This document shows, in pieces, positions 1-9,218 of a stretch of DNA of 64,000 bases (positions within the stretch are counted from its first letter, which is position 1; the number at the start of each line of letters is the position of its first letter). The stretch covers positions 494,471-558,470 of the forward strand of contig NZ_CP047080.1 of assembly GCF_030408595.1 (NCBI RefSeq), read 5' to 3'. This DNA is from Corynebacterium canis (lineage in GTDB: Bacteria; Actinomycetota; Actinomycetes; Mycobacteriales; Mycobacteriaceae). The notes under the pieces are model-generated. The model saw nothing but the letters and a program-made list of their open reading frames with translations, had not been told where the DNA came from and made no database searches. The position numbers were made by a program, and so were the translations under genes.

Positions 1-1235
1 CCGGGGCGGATGAGTGAGAGTTCTACGCCGTTGGCGTCGAGCATTTGGCGCATTTGGGTGGAGGTCATGACAGCACCGTTGTCGGTGTGCAGGACTCGGA
101 CCTTGGCGTGGTTGAGCTGCTCGGCGGCGATGACTTGGGCGATGAGGTCGGTGGCGATGTGTTTGTCTTGGCGCAGTTGTACGGTGTGGCCGACGATTTT
201 ACGGGAGTGCAAGTCCAGCACGGTGTAGAGGTGAAATCCCTTGGTCATAAAGGATCCGGGGAGCCAGGTGATATCCCAGCACAGGACTTCGCCGGGCCGT
301 GTCGCGGTCACTATTCGTGGTGGTTGCGGCGCCCGTGGCGCGCCGTGGCGCAGCGGTGCTGGCACCGTTTTGATTTCATTGTTCACGCGGTAAAACGTCC
401 GCAATGAGCCGAGCAAGGGCTCCTCGGAATCGACATGGCTGAAAAAGATTTTATAGACCGATAATCCCTGCTCACGACCGTCGCGAAGCAATGCGGCGAT
501 ACGTTGACGCTCCGGGGCGCTAATCGTTTTCGGCGGCGCGGCCTTTGGTGTTGTGGTTTCTTCGGCCGCGGATGCCGCCGGTAATACAGGGTTGTTTTCG
601 CAAGCCCAAGCAGCTTCAATGCCGCGTTTTGGGTATAGCCAGCCGCCGCAAGCAACTCTAAAATATGGTCTTCAAGCTTAACGAACTCATCGAAATCGGC
701 TTGCTGCTCTGGGGAAAGTTTCCGGCCACCACGCATCAACGATCGGTATATTTTTGCATGGCGGCGATAGCTTTTCCCATCGCCTCCACCGCCTTGGCAT
801 GCGCAGTGGTGGCAGCATCCTTATCCGCAACCACCTTTTCCAATTCAGCGATCCGCGCCTCCAATTTGGCGTGACGTGTTTCCACTTCGCGCGCGCGCAG
901 TCTCCCACTTCGCGCGCTCGGTCTCCACTTCGCACGCTCCGCCCCAGCTCGGCGTTAAGCGCCTCCAACTCCTGATTGCGCTGTGTCAGCCGAGAAAACT
1001 CCACGATATTTTCATCACTCATAGGAATATTTTCTCGCGGTGTTAACCCGATGTCGAGCGTGCCCGCCGCAAGCTGCCGCCGCCACAAATACAACTGCCT
1101 CGGCGTCACCCCGGCCGCCCGGAGGAACTCTCCCTTCAGACCATGCTTGGTCTCCGCATGGGCCAACACGATCTCCCGGCGCTGCTCCGCAGTAAACGTC
1201 CGGTCCGGATCTACCGGAGGGATCTGTACAGACAT
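1..1235 (-). pseudogene. IS3-family transposase, frameshifted and cut by the window edge
   Basis: DDE transposase reading leftward from an ATG at 1235, with a strong ribosome site (GGAAGGAAGG) just upstream. Domains in order: an N-terminal helix-turn-helix (RTFTAEQRREIVLAHAETKH...), a charged coiled coil, a second helix-turn-helix (AAGYTQNAALKLLGLAKTTL), then a retroviral-type integrase core. The core shows catalytic Asp in LCWDITWLPGSF and VLHTDNGAVM; the final Glu lies beyond base 1. The reading frame breaks twice. One break is near 880-910, where a CCACTTCGC word is repeated. The other is near 560-580, after YYRRHPRPKKPQHQ. IS3 elements may use one programmed frameshift between orfA and orfB, but two breaks, one inside the integrase part, point to a dead copy. 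The inner end of the element seems to lie near 1310-1316, inside a palindromic repeat. Confidence 0.85.
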
Positions 1236-1315
1236 CTTGAACCTTCCTTCCTCATCCCCATGACCATCACGGGGAAGCTTCCGAAAGTTCACATCTTCAA
1301 TGGCAAGGTACGAAT

Positions 1316-1426
1316 AACGGCGATTCTGTGTAAAAAGTATCGCGCTGGCTGCCCTGGGCGGCCCTGGATGATGAAAATTACACCGGATCGGCGATTCTGG
1401 TGTAAAAAACTTCATGCGAAGTGCAC
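1316..1426 (+). repeat. Miniature palindromic element, copy 1, interrupted by the IS
   Basis: Partial copy of a dispersed element that is complete at 13345-13491 (inverted) and 59005-59150. It keeps the inner half of the left stem (GTGTAAAAAGTATCG), the GC-rich centre (CCTGGGCGGCCCTGGATGATG) and the whole right hairpin ending at GTGCAC. The outer half of the left stem is missing, and sequence belonging to the insertion element takes its place. The right hairpin stem here is TTACACC/GGTGTAA, whereas the other copies have TTACACA/TGTGTAA, so both arms changed together. Confidence 0.85.
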
Positions 1427-1505
1427 GATCGATTTCGCGAGGGGCATCCGTGGCGGGGGACAGCTATCTCTGACCTGCTTTGCCCTGGATCGTTGGGCCG
1501 GAGAT

Positions 1506-2714
1506 TTATCGTGGGTCGCGGTCGAGCCGGGGGTCGTGGAAGGTGCGGGTTCCGGTGACGGTGGCGGCCAAGGCCCCAGCTCCGAGGCACGCGATGGTGG
1601 TGGCCCACAATACGGGTTCGAGCCCGAAGTGTTGCACGGCCGGGGCCATGAGCGCGAGCCCGGCGGGGGCGAGCCCATAGGAGATCAGGAAGTCGATGGA
1701 GGATACTCGGGCGATAAGCTCGGGTTTTATTTCGCGTTGGACGCAGGTAAACCAGGGGACATTAAACACCTCGATGCCAATACCTGCGAGGACATAGATG
1801 GCGACGACGATCCACCAGTTCCAGCCGTTTAGGGCCACGGCCATTGCGCCTGCTACTAGTCCATAGGCGGCGAGCCCGGCGAAGGCCCACCAACCTTGGG
1901 ATTTAGGTGTCCAGCGGATCACCAATACGGCGCCGATGATGGCGCCTAGGCCGTAGCCGGTGGTGGCCACAGCTAGTAGCGTGTCCGTGCTGGTAATATC
2001 CACGCTGACCAGCGGCAATAGCACGCCGGTGGCGGAATACCCCAGCATGATGACCACCACGAGCAATCCCAAGCCGGCCATAAACCAGCGGTGCCTGCGG
2101 GCCTCTTGGAAACCTTCCCGAAAGCCCTTGATTAAGGATTGGTGCTCGCTACGTGGGGCCTCGGCGGCGCCGACGGTGCTTGCGGCCACGATAAGCCACA
2201 GGGCCGCCGTGACCAGCAATAACACCTCGGTGCCGAGGGTGCGGCTGCCGATGGCCACCAGGGTTGGGGCAACCACCATGACCAAACGCACCGAAAGGGT
2301 GTTTGCCGCGTTCGCAGCCTGCCGTTGCGGGCCCACGATATTTGCAGCGATAAGCGATTGAAACGCGGGGCGGCAGGCGCCTTGGCCAGCGCCGATCGCG
2401 GCTGCGCTGAGTGACATCAATACCAGCGAGGGCGAGAACACCACAATGCCAACGCTGCCAATGGCGGCGATCAAACCTGCGATCCGCACAGTGCGTACTG
2501 CGGATGCGATGTCCGCGATCACGCCTGCTAGGGGCATAATGCCAACGAAACCGATGGTGCGCACCGCGAGAATAATGCCCAACTGGGTTGCATCGAGCTC
2601 TTTGGTGATCAATTGCAGCCCGAGGATAAATGGTAATGCCCATGTTGCCAGCCCGCTGGCGGTGGATCCCGACCATAATTTGATAAATATGGCGTTGCGT
2701 AAAAGTTGGCGCAT
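1506..2714 (-). CDS. MFS transporter, possible siderophore exporter
   Basis: A 402-residue polytopic membrane protein with about twelve hydrophobic segments and the N-terminal half of a major facilitator fold, related to the enterobactin-exporter (MFS_3-like) group. Visible features are the opening MRQLLRNAIFIKLWSGST, a loop after helix 2-3 (PLAGVIADIASAVRTVR) and a charged central loop (EAPRSEHQSLIKGFREGFQE). The gene is divergent from an iron-type ABC importer with only 85 bp between the two start codons. The context therefore suggests release of a siderophore or related compound, but the substrate is inferred from position only. The start ATG at 2714 is preceded by GAAAGAAG. No siderophore synthase is visible in the window. 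Confidence 0.8.
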   Translation of the reverse strand: MRQLLRNAIFIKLWSGSTASGLATWALPFILGLQLITKELDATQLGIILAVRTIGFVGIMPLAGVIADIASAVRTVRIAGLIAAIGSVGIVVFSPSLVLMSLSAAAIGAGQGACRPAFQSLIAANIVGPQRQAANAANTLSVRLVMVVAPTLVAIGSRTLGTEVLLLVTAALWLIVAASTVGAAEAPRSEHQSLIKGFREGFQEARRHRWFMAGLGLLVVVIMLGYSATGVLLPLVSVDITSTDTLLAVATTGYGLGAIIGAVLVIRWTPKSQGWWAFAGLAAYGLVAGAMAVALNGWNWWIVVAIYVLAGIGIEVFNVPWFTCVQREIKPELIARVSSIDFLISYGLAPAGLALMAPAVQHFGLEPVLWATTIACLGAGALAATVTGTRTFHDPRLDRDPR

Positions 2715-2735
2715 TATGCTTCTTTCTTCTGCGTG

Positions 2736-2754
2736 CTCTAGTAGTCTAATTTAT
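2736..2754. promoter_or_regulatory. Weak DtxR-like box between MFS and ABC importer
   Basis: The divergent intergenic stretch holds CTCTAGTAGTCTAATTTAT, which matches the DtxR consensus TTAGGTTAGCCTAACCTAA at roughly half its positions, best in the core TAGTCTAA. Iron control is expected for such genes, but the match is poor and the call is tentative. Confidence 0.25.
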
Positions 2755-2799
2755 TGAAAAGTTTTTTCGAAAAGCGTGCACATGTGCAGAAGGGTCACC

Positions 2800-3807
2800 A
2801 TGTTGAAGCGTCATATTTATTCCGCCGTGGCAATGGCCGCGATTTCTGGGTTGTTGGTTTCCTGCGGTGGAAATGTGGAATCGGACAAGAATGCGGCGGG
2901 CTCCGGTTCCGCTTTTACGATTGATAACTGTGGATTTGAATTGGAATTCAAATCCACCGCCCAGCGTGCCGTATCCACCGAGCAAGCGGCAACCGACACG
3001 CTCCTGGCGCTCCACGTGGAAAAGCAGATGGTAGGCACCGCAAACCTCAAGACCGCCGTGCTCCCCGAATACCAAGACAAGTACGAGGCCATTGAAAAGA
3101 TCGCCGAACGGGTACCCACCTCGGAACAATTGCGTTCGGTGGATCCGGATTTTGTCTATTCGCCATTCGAATCGGTATTTACCGCAGATGGTGCGGGTAC
3201 CCGCGAAGAACTCAAAGACCTTGGGGTAAACGCATACTACAGCAATGTGGAATGCCGCGATTACGAGCCGAACAAGGGCAAGAACGCGTTCGATCTGATC
3301 GAAAAAGACATCACCGAGTTGGGCACTATTTTTGGCGCTGAAAGTCGTGCGAAGGAGCTCGTGGAGGAGCAACAGAAGATCATCGAAGATGCCAAAGGCA
3401 AGGACATTAAAGACGCGGATAAACTATCCGTCCTGTACCTATACTCCGTGTATAAGGGTGCCCCCTATGTCGCGGGTAAAACCGGTGTTGGCCAGAGCAT
3501 CAGCGACATCGTAGGCGTAAAGAACGTGTTCGAGGACACCAACGAGCTGTGGCCCGAGGTCGCCTGGGAGGCAATCGCGGAACGCAACCCCGAGGTGATC
3601 GTGCTAGCGGACCTCAAGGAACGTGGTGCCCCCGGCGATAGCTACGAAGACAAGATCGAAGCCATGAAAAAAGACCCCGCCATGAGCCAATTGGACGCGG
3701 TGAAAAACGAACGCTTCATCATCGTCCCCGGTGTGGAGCTCGACGCTAACGTGCGCTCCGCACACGCCCTGCAGGTTATTGCCGACGGCTTGGCCAAGCA
3801 GGAATGA
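2800..3807 (+). CDS. Iron-siderophore type ABC transporter substrate-binding lipoprotein
   Basis: Extracytoplasmic solute receptor of the FecB/BtuF (periplasmic-binding type II) class, 335 residues from the ATG at 2800. That start follows AGAAGG at good spacing; an upstream GTG at 2776 would only add residues ahead of the signal peptide. The signal peptide ends in a lipobox (LLVSCGGN), so the mature protein is lipid-anchored on the outer face of the membrane. It binds the ligand and passes it to the permease encoded next. It overlaps the permease gene by four bases (ATGA), showing one operon with the two following genes. Iron-siderophore or haem specificity is the usual role of this class; the exact ligand cannot be read from sequence. 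Confidence 0.88.
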   Translation: MLKRHIYSAVAMAAISGLLVSCGGNVESDKNAAGSGSAFTIDNCGFELEFKSTAQRAVSTEQAATDTLLALHVEKQMVGTANLKTAVLPEYQDKYEAIEKIAERVPTSEQLRSVDPDFVYSPFESVFTADGAGTREELKDLGVNAYYSNVECRDYEPNKGKNAFDLIEKDITELGTIFGAESRAKELVEEQQKIIEDAKGKDIKDADKLSVLYLYSVYKGAPYVAGKTGVGQSISDIVGVKNVFEDTNELWPEVAWEAIAERNPEVIVLADLKERGAPGDSYEDKIEAMKKDPAMSQLDAVKNERFIIVPGVELDANVRSAHALQVIADGLAKQE

Positions 3808-4847
3808 GGAAGCAACGCCACCCCGCAATCCTATGGATCCTTGGCATCCTAGCGATTGCGGCGGCGATGGCTGGGAGCCTGTTTCTGGGCGCGGCGTCGT
3901 TAAGCTGGGTGGAGGTGTGGGGCGCTATCACGCACAAAACGGGCCTGTTTATTAGCGCGGCATACCCAGAACCCTCCGTGCTGCGGCAATCAATCCTGTT
4001 TGAGCTGCGCATTCCCCGCATCCTCATGGGTACCATCGTCGGCGGCGCGCTCGCAGTGGCAGGTGCAGCGCTGCAAGCCATCACCCGAAATGACCTGGCG
4101 GAACCCTACCTTTTGGGGGTGTCCTCCGGCGCTTCAACCGGCGCTGTAGTGGTGATCGTGCTCACCTCCGCGGCGTCGTTTGGCGGGGGTGCGGCACTGG
4201 GGCTCACCGGCGGTGCGGCAATCGGCGCGCTGGCATCCTTCGGCCTGCTTATGGCGCTGCTCAAAGGATCCGGCTTTTCCTCCACCCGGGTGGTGCTCAC
4301 GGGCGTGCTGGTGGGGCAGCTGTTCTCCGCGCTGACCTCGCTGATCTTGATGGCGCGCGGCGACGCAGACTCCGTACGCGGCGTGATGTTCTGGCTGCTC
4401 GGCGCGCTCGGGGCATCGCGGTGGGACTCGCTGACTGTCGTGGCGCTGGTATGCACCCTATGCAGCCTCGTGCTGTGGGCCATGTCCCGCTACCTCGACT
4501 GCCTCAGCTTCGGCGACGACACCGCGGAATCCATGGGTGTGCCCGTGGCGCGAGTCCGCTCCATCACGCTGATCACCGTGGCGCTGCTCACCGGTGCCAC
4601 AGTATCCTCCGTGGGCGCCATCGGCTTTATCGGCTTGATCGTGCCACACGCCGTACGCATGATGATCGGGCCCGCGCACGCCCAGCTCATCCCGGTGAGC
4701 GCGCTGCTAGGCTCCGCGTTCCTAGTGATCACAGACGCGCTGGCGCGCACCGTGTTTAACCCGCAGGAAGTGCCCGTGGGTGTGTTTACCGCCATTATCG
4801 GCGTGCCCATGTTCTTTGTGATCCTGAAGCGAGGTCAACGGTTGTGA
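3804..4847 (+). CDS. FecCD/BtuC-type ABC permease
   Basis: A 347-residue inner-membrane permease of the FecCD family, with an N-terminal membrane anchor and about ten transmembrane helices. The family core is clear: RIPRILMGTIVGGALAVAGA near residues 70-90 and GFIGLIVPHAVRMMIGP near residues 272-290. The second segment holds the cytoplasmic coupling loop that contacts the ATPase. Only one permease gene is present, so it probably works as a homodimer. The start overlaps the upstream stop (ATGA) and the end overlaps the ATPase start (GTGA), meaning translational coupling throughout. Confidence 0.92.
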   Translation: MRKQRHPAILWILGILAIAAAMAGSLFLGAASLSWVEVWGAITHKTGLFISAAYPEPSVLRQSILFELRIPRILMGTIVGGALAVAGAALQAITRNDLAEPYLLGVSSGASTGAVVVIVLTSAASFGGGAALGLTGGAAIGALASFGLLMALLKGSGFSSTRVVLTGVLVGQLFSALTSLILMARGDADSVRGVMFWLLGALGASRWDSLTVVALVCTLCSLVLWAMSRYLDCLSFGDDTAESMGVPVARVRSITLITVALLTGATVSSVGAIGFIGLIVPHAVRMMIGPAHAQLIPVSALLGSAFLVITDALARTVFNPQEVPVGVFTAIIGVPMFFVILKRGQRL

Positions 4848-5629
4848 GCATAGAACTACGCGATGCGTCGGTAGCGTACGGGCCCAAAACCGTAGTCAGC
4901 GGCGTCAATTTCACCTGCACGCCCGGCACCGTATCCGCGCTGGTAGGGCCAAACGGTTGCGGCAAATCAACGCTGCTGCGCGCTATCGCCGGAGTGCACC
5001 AATACGGCGGCGGCATCAGCATCAATGGTGCAGCGCTGGCGTCCTATCCGCGGCGCGAACGGGTGCGCCAACTCGCGTTTGTGGCGCAATACACCGATTC
5101 CGAAACCGACCTGACGGTGCGGCAAATCGTGTCCCTCGGGCGGGTGGCCGGCAAAGGGCCATGGGCGAGCATGACGCAGCACGACCGTGATGTGGTGGCG
5201 CAATCTTTGGTCGATGTGGACATCGAACACCTGGCCGATCGACCGTGGAGCCGCCTGTCCGGTGGCGAAAAACAACGCAGCCACGTGGCCCGCGCGCTCG
5301 CCCAAGACGCCCAGACCCTCGTGCTGGATGAACCCACCAATCACCTGGATATCCACCACCAATACGAACTGATGGACCTGTGCGTCAAACTCGCGCACGA
5401 GCGCGGGGTGTGTGTCTTGGCCGCTATCCACGACCTGGGCCTAGCCGCTCGCTTTTGCGATCACATCGTGGTGCTGCACCAAGGTGGGGTGCTCGACCAA
5501 GGCCCGCCACTGGAGGTGCTGAAACCCGAAAACCTGCGGCGCGTGTTTAGCATTGACGCGCAGCTGCGGGTATCCGAGTCCGGGATCGTGGTTTTAGAAT
5601 GTGCGGGTACGGTGACTCCCGGCGGCTAA
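4844..5629 (+). CDS. FecE-type ABC transporter ATP-binding protein
   Basis: A 261-residue ATPase that powers the importer encoded just upstream. Walker A is GPNGCGKST (near residue 35), the signature is LSGGEKQRSHVARAL (near 138), and Walker B with the catalytic Glu is TLVLDEPTNHLDI (near 158); the switch His lies in AIHDLGLAARFC. It starts with GTG overlapping the permease stop. The length is normal for iron-siderophore and vitamin B12 importers. Confidence 0.92.
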   Translation: MSIELRDASVAYGPKTVVSGVNFTCTPGTVSALVGPNGCGKSTLLRAIAGVHQYGGGISINGAALASYPRRERVRQLAFVAQYTDSETDLTVRQIVSLGRVAGKGPWASMTQHDRDVVAQSLVDVDIEHLADRPWSRLSGGEKQRSHVARALAQDAQTLVLDEPTNHLDIHHQYELMDLCVKLAHERGVCVLAAIHDLGLAARFCDHIVVLHQGGVLDQGPPLEVLKPENLRRVFSIDAQLRVSESGIVVLECAGTVTPGG

Positions 5630-5634
5630 CCGAT

Positions 5635-5652
5635 TGCCCTCAAGAGAGGGCA
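5635..5652. terminator. Short hairpin after the ABC operon
   Basis: Perfect 7-bp stem TGCCCTC-AAGA-GAGGGCA directly after the ATPase stop codon. No T-run follows, so it may stabilise the 3' end or reduce read-through into the lipoprotein gene rather than act as a strong intrinsic terminator. Confidence 0.4.
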
Positions 5653-5728
5653 AGGGGGCGGCGGGCCCCGTAGCAACTTCGGTAGCTTGAGGGTGGTCCT
5701 AACATCGGTTTTGGGTAATTGGAGAACA

Positions 5729-6247
5729 ATGCTGAAGAAACTATCGGTCATCGGGTGCGCCACGGCAGCCGCATTCCTGTTAAGCGCCTGCGGCGGCGCA
5801 GCCACCCAGGAGGAACAATCGTCGGCTACACAGACGACGCAGCTGGACACCAGCTTCCTTGATAGCGGGCAGGAGGTTCCAGCCCCCGAAGGATTCGACC
5901 CCTTGGGCACCGGTAAGGTTTATAGCGGTGCGTTTTCGGTCACCGCCACCAAAGGCAGCGACCTGAAAGCCGATTACGCACTCGTCGACGGAACCGCGTA
6001 CTTTGACCTAGGGGACCTCGCGCCCCTAGACAAAGAAACCACCGTCAATGTGCATGTGCGTAACGGTGGCGTCAGCATGATCCTGCCCAAAGATGTCCCC
6101 GTGGAATTGCAGTGCGATATCAAAGACGGCGAGGGCGAATGCCCCACCGATCGCTATAACTCGGACGCCTCCGGGGAAGCGCTGCGGATGAAACTCGATG
6201 TCACCGGCGGGAAGGTGGAGGTCGCTGAGCTGGAAGCGGCGAACTAG
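5729..6247 (+). CDS. Secreted lipoprotein with LiaF-like domain (paralogue 1)
   Basis: A 172-residue lipoprotein starting at the ATG at 5729 after GGAGAAC; an upstream in-frame start at 5687 would spoil the signal peptide. The lipobox is LLSACGG. The mature part has a PAPEGFDPLGTGKVYSG segment, then YFDLGDLAPLDKETTVNVHV and MILPKDVPVELQCDIKDGEGEC. The same segments recur in the next gene and, in shorter form, in EsrI at 10688-11098. The pattern (hydrophobic strand, D-L-S/G-x-L, V-x-V, L-P-x-x-V, Cys, Cys) resembles the C-terminal domain of LiaF-type envelope-stress proteins; that is my inference. Two conserved cysteines may form a disulfide. Its function is unknown, and its position near the Esr system suggests envelope sensing. 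Confidence 0.75.
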   Translation: MLKKLSVIGCATAAAFLLSACGGAATQEEQSSATQTTQLDTSFLDSGQEVPAPEGFDPLGTGKVYSGAFSVTATKGSDLKADYALVDGTAYFDLGDLAPLDKETTVNVHVRNGGVSMILPKDVPVELQCDIKDGEGECPTDRYNSDASGEALRMKLDVTGGKVEVAELEAAN

Positions 6248-6298
6248 GGCGCGGCGTCGCAAAGCAAAGCAAGCGCGAATCAGTGGAAAGGGAGTTCG

Positions 6299-6895
6299 AT
6301 GCGTAGGAAGGTCGCGGGTGCTGCGGTAGGTGCCACCATTGCCGCGCTGCTCGCTGGGTGCAATGCCACACCCGACGATGTGGAAACGGCCGTATCCTCC
6401 GCCTCCAGCGTCCAATCCAGCGTTATGGCCAGCGTGGAATCCGAGGCCAGCTCCGCCGCGGCCCAGGCAACCGCCGCCCTGGAAGAGGCCCGTGCGGCCG
6501 CCATAGCGGGCACCGGCGCGCAGATCCCCGCCCCGCCGGACTTTAACCCGCTCCACACGGGATTCGTATATGCGGGCGATTACACGGTCACCGCAACAAC
6601 GGGCGAACAATTGCGCGATGGCTACGCCTCGATCGGGGACTCGGTGGAGTTCGATTTAAGCGGCCTGGCGCCCCTGCCGGCGGACCGCACCGTGAACATA
6701 TATACGGACGGCGCGGCGGTGATCATATACCTGCCCACCGAGGTTCGCGTGCGCACCAAATGCACCGCCACCCACGCCATCGCCGAATGTACGAACGAAT
6801 TGCACAACCCGCAGGCGGCGAGCGGGATACTCACCCTAGAGATCGAAACAATAGGCGGAGACATCGCTGCGATTGAATCGCAGGCAATGCAGTAG
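6299..6895 (+). CDS. Secreted lipoprotein with LiaF-like domain (paralogue 2)
   Basis: A 198-residue lipoprotein whose ATG at 6299 follows AAAGGGAG. The lipobox is LLAGCNA, followed by a roughly 50-residue Ala/Ser/Glu-rich, probably helical spacer ([20 protein letters not shown]...), then the same C-terminal domain as its neighbour: [59 protein letters not shown]. The two genes are 51 bp apart and likely arose by tandem duplication; this copy gained the spacer, which would hold the domain further from the membrane. It probably shares a transcript with paralogue 1. Its role is unknown. Confidence 0.75.
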   Translation: MRRKVAGAAVGATIAALLAGCNATPDDVETAVSSASSVQSSVMASVESEASSAAAQATAALEEARAAAIAGTGAQIPAPPDFNPLHTGFVYAGDYTVTATTGEQLRDGYASIGDSVEFDLSGLAPLPADRTVNIYTDGAAVIIYLPTEVRVRTKCTATHAIAECTNELHNPQAASGILTLEIETIGGDIAAIESQAMQ

Positions 6896-6906
6896 AATGC
6901 TGTAGC

Positions 6907-8475
6907 GTGACTCAGCAGATCCATCGCCCCGTCCTTGTCGTTGATTTCGGGGCGCAATACGCCCAGCTCATCGCCCGCCGCGTGCGGGAAGCCCGCATCT
7001 ATTCCGAGGTCATTCCGCACACCGCAACCGCGGCCGAAATCGCGGCGAAACACCCTGCTGCGCTGGTCCTTTCCGGCGGCCCAGCATCCGTGTACGCGGC
7101 GGGCGCCCCCGCGCTGGACCCCGCGATTCTGGAGTTGGGGGTGCCGGTGTTTGGTATCTGCTACGGTTTTCAGGCCATGACGCACGCGCTGGGCGGCACT
7201 GTGGCGCACACGGGGAATCGCGAATATGGGCGAACGGATTTGCAGGTTGAGGGCGGTGTGCTGCACGCCGGTCTCGAGGCCACGCACAAGGTATGGATGA
7301 GCCACGGGGACGCCGTGACCGAGGCCCCCGCCGGATTTAGCGTGACCGCCCGTTCCGAGGGTGCTCCCGTAGCTGCGTTCGAATGTCAGGAGCGCCGGAT
7401 GGCGGGCGTGCAATACCACCCGGAGGTGCTGCATTCCCCGCATGGCCAGGAAGTTCTGGTGCGCTTCCTTACCGAGGTCGCCGGCCTTGAGCAAAGTTGG
7501 ACGCCCGCAAATATTGCCGAAGAGCTCATCGACGCCGTGTGCGAACAAGTGGGCCCCACCGGGCGCGCCATCTGCGGGCTTTCCGGCGGTGTGGATTCCG
7601 CGGTGGCCGCTGCCTTGGTGCAACGCGCGATCGGCGACCGCCTCACATGTGTGTTCGTGGACCACGGTCTTTTGCGCGCTGGGGAACGCGAGCAGGTGCA
7701 GCAGGATTTCGTCGCCGCCACCGGCGCGCACCTGGTCACCCTCGACGAGCGCGAGGCATTCCTGGCAAAGCTTGCCGGCGTGACCGACCCCGAGGCGAAA
7801 CGCAAAGCTATCGGGGCCGAATTCATCCGTGCGTTCGAACGTGCCGTCGCCCAAGTGCTTGCCGATGCCCCGGCCGGCTCCAGCGTAGACTTCCTTGTCC
7901 AAGGCACCCTGTACCCCGACGTAGTCGAATCCGGAGGCGGTAGCGGAACCGCCAATATCAAGAGCCACCACAACGTTGGCGGCTTGCCGGACGATGTGGA
8001 ATTCAAGCTCGTGGAGCCGCTGCGCCTGCTGTTTAAGGACGAGGTCCGCGCCGTGGGCCGCGAGCTTGGGCTCCCCGAGGAGATTGTCAACCGGCAGCCA
8101 TTCCCCGGTCCCGGGTTGGGGATCCGCATTATCGGCGAGGTGACCGAGGACCGCCTGGAAACCCTCCGAGCTGCGGATTTGATCGCCCGCACCGAGCTCA
8201 CCGCCGCCGGGCTGGACGCCGAGATCTGGCAATGCCCCGTGGTTCTGCTCGCCGATATCCGTTCCGTGGGCGTCCAGGGCGACGGCCGCACCTACGGGCA
8301 TCCGATCGTGCTGCGGCCCGTCTCCTCCGAGGACGCCATGACCGCCGACTGGACCCGCCTGCCGTACGACGTGCTGGAGAAGATCTCCACCCGCATCACC
8401 AACGAAGTCGCCGACGTCAACCGCGTTGTCTTGGATTGCACCTCCAAGCCGCCGGGCACCATCGAATGGGAATAA
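6907..8475 (+). CDS. guaA: GMP synthase (glutamine-hydrolysing)
   Basis: A 522-residue enzyme converting XMP, glutamine and ATP to GMP, the last step of guanine nucleotide synthesis. The N-terminal class I glutamine amidotransferase domain has its nucleophile Cys85 in [10 protein letters not shown] and the His/Glu pair in YHPEV. The ATP-pyrophosphatase domain has the P-loop [14 protein letters not shown] near residue 225, and the C-terminal dimerisation domain contains [15 protein letters not shown]. The start is a GTG with no clear ribosome site. TAGAAT at 6893-6898 lies 8 nt before it and could be a -10 element giving a leaderless message. That promoter would overlap the end of the preceding lipoprotein gene. 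Confidence 0.97.
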   Translation: MTQQIHRPVLVVDFGAQYAQLIARRVREARIYSEVIPHTATAAEIAAKHPAALVLSGGPASVYAAGAPALDPAILELGVPVFGICYGFQAMTHALGGTVAHTGNREYGRTDLQVEGGVLHAGLEATHKVWMSHGDAVTEAPAGFSVTARSEGAPVAAFECQERRMAGVQYHPEVLHSPHGQEVLVRFLTEVAGLEQSWTPANIAEELIDAVCEQVGPTGRAICGLSGGVDSAVAAALVQRAIGDRLTCVFVDHGLLRAGEREQVQQDFVAATGAHLVTLDEREAFLAKLAGVTDPEAKRKAIGAEFIRAFERAVAQVLADAPAGSSVDFLVQGTLYPDVVESGGGSGTANIKSHHNVGGLPDDVEFKLVEPLRLLFKDEVRAVGRELGLPEEIVNRQPFPGPGLGIRIIGEVTEDRLETLRAADLIARTELTAAGLDAEIWQCPVVLLADIRSVGVQGDGRTYGHPIVLRPVSSEDAMTADWTRLPYDVLEKISTRITNEVADVNRVVLDCTSKPPGTIEWE

Positions 8476-8503
8476 ACGTTCAATCTCCGCGCGCCGGCAA
8501 CGC

Positions 8504-9145
8504 CTAGAGGTTTTGGTTGGGGATCCGCCCCACCGCCTGCACGTGGTCGCCGGCCCACACATAGGTGACGTCGGCGATAAAATCCTCCGATTTCGCGTTG
8601 GGGTCCTCGCTGGCGTAGAAGGCTTCCCAATCCTTATAGCGGACGGTCACGGAACGATTGTCGGTGGCGATCACCACGTGTTGTGCAGGCACCAGCGCCC
8701 CGACGCCAAGGTACTCGCCCTTATGGAACAGCATGAGTTGCATCTCAAATTCCACGGACGGGTAGTCCATCGGCATGAGCGTGGCGTAGGTAAGGTCGGA
8801 GCAGGTGTCGTAGTTGCTGTCGCCGTGGTAGGTCCAGCCGCTATGCCGAGAGTCGTGCGGCTTGGGCACATTGGGGATATTCCGCGCGATTTCCGGGGAG
8901 TTTGGTTCGCCGGGGCAGCCGGGGTTGCGGTGCGCATTCGGCGTTAAGGTGGCCCCCGGCTCCGTTTGCGTATCGACGTCCAGCGTGGCGACGTCGCTCG
9001 TTTCGTCCCGCTCGGCGGGCACGGCCGTCGTCACGGTGACAACCTCCGGTTCGGGGCTTGTGGTGCCGGGCCCGCCAATGGGCAGCAAGGCGCAGGAAGT
9101 GCACAGCAAGACGCTTGCGAGGGCGGGAAGCAAGAAGCGATGCAT
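8504..9145 (-). CDS. LppP/LprE-like lipoprotein
   Basis: A 213-residue exported lipoprotein. The signal peptide is MHRFLLPALASVLLCTSC with the lipobox Cys, followed by a Thr/Val/Glu-rich linker. The C-terminal domain matches the actinobacterial LppP/LprE family pattern: DTCSDLTYATL, MLFHKGEYLGVGALVPAQHV, VTVRYKDWEAFYASEDPN. These domains are extracytoplasmic and of unknown biochemical function. The gene converges on guaA with 28 bp between the stops and no obvious terminator hairpin. Confidence 0.75.
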   Translation of the reverse strand: MHRFLLPALASVLLCTSCALLPIGGPGTTSPEPEVVTVTTAVPAERDETSDVATLDVDTQTEPGATLTPNAHRNPGCPGEPNSPEIARNIPNVPKPHDSRHSGWTYHGDSNYDTCSDLTYATLMPMDYPSVEFEMQLMLFHKGEYLGVGALVPAQHVVIATDNRSVTVRYKDWEAFYASEDPNAKSEDFIADVTYVWAGDHVQAVGRIPNQNL

Positions 9146-9218
9146 GTAAGACCACCGTGAATGTGCGGATATTCCTACGCTAAAAATACCGGAAACCTGC
9201 TGCGGTGGGGTGGTTCTG

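Noticed and set aside
6622..8562. A 646-codon open frame antisense to guaA
   Set aside because: Long antisense frames are common in high-GC genes. It lacks a ribosome site and covers a certain guaA gene; its product has no recognisable features.
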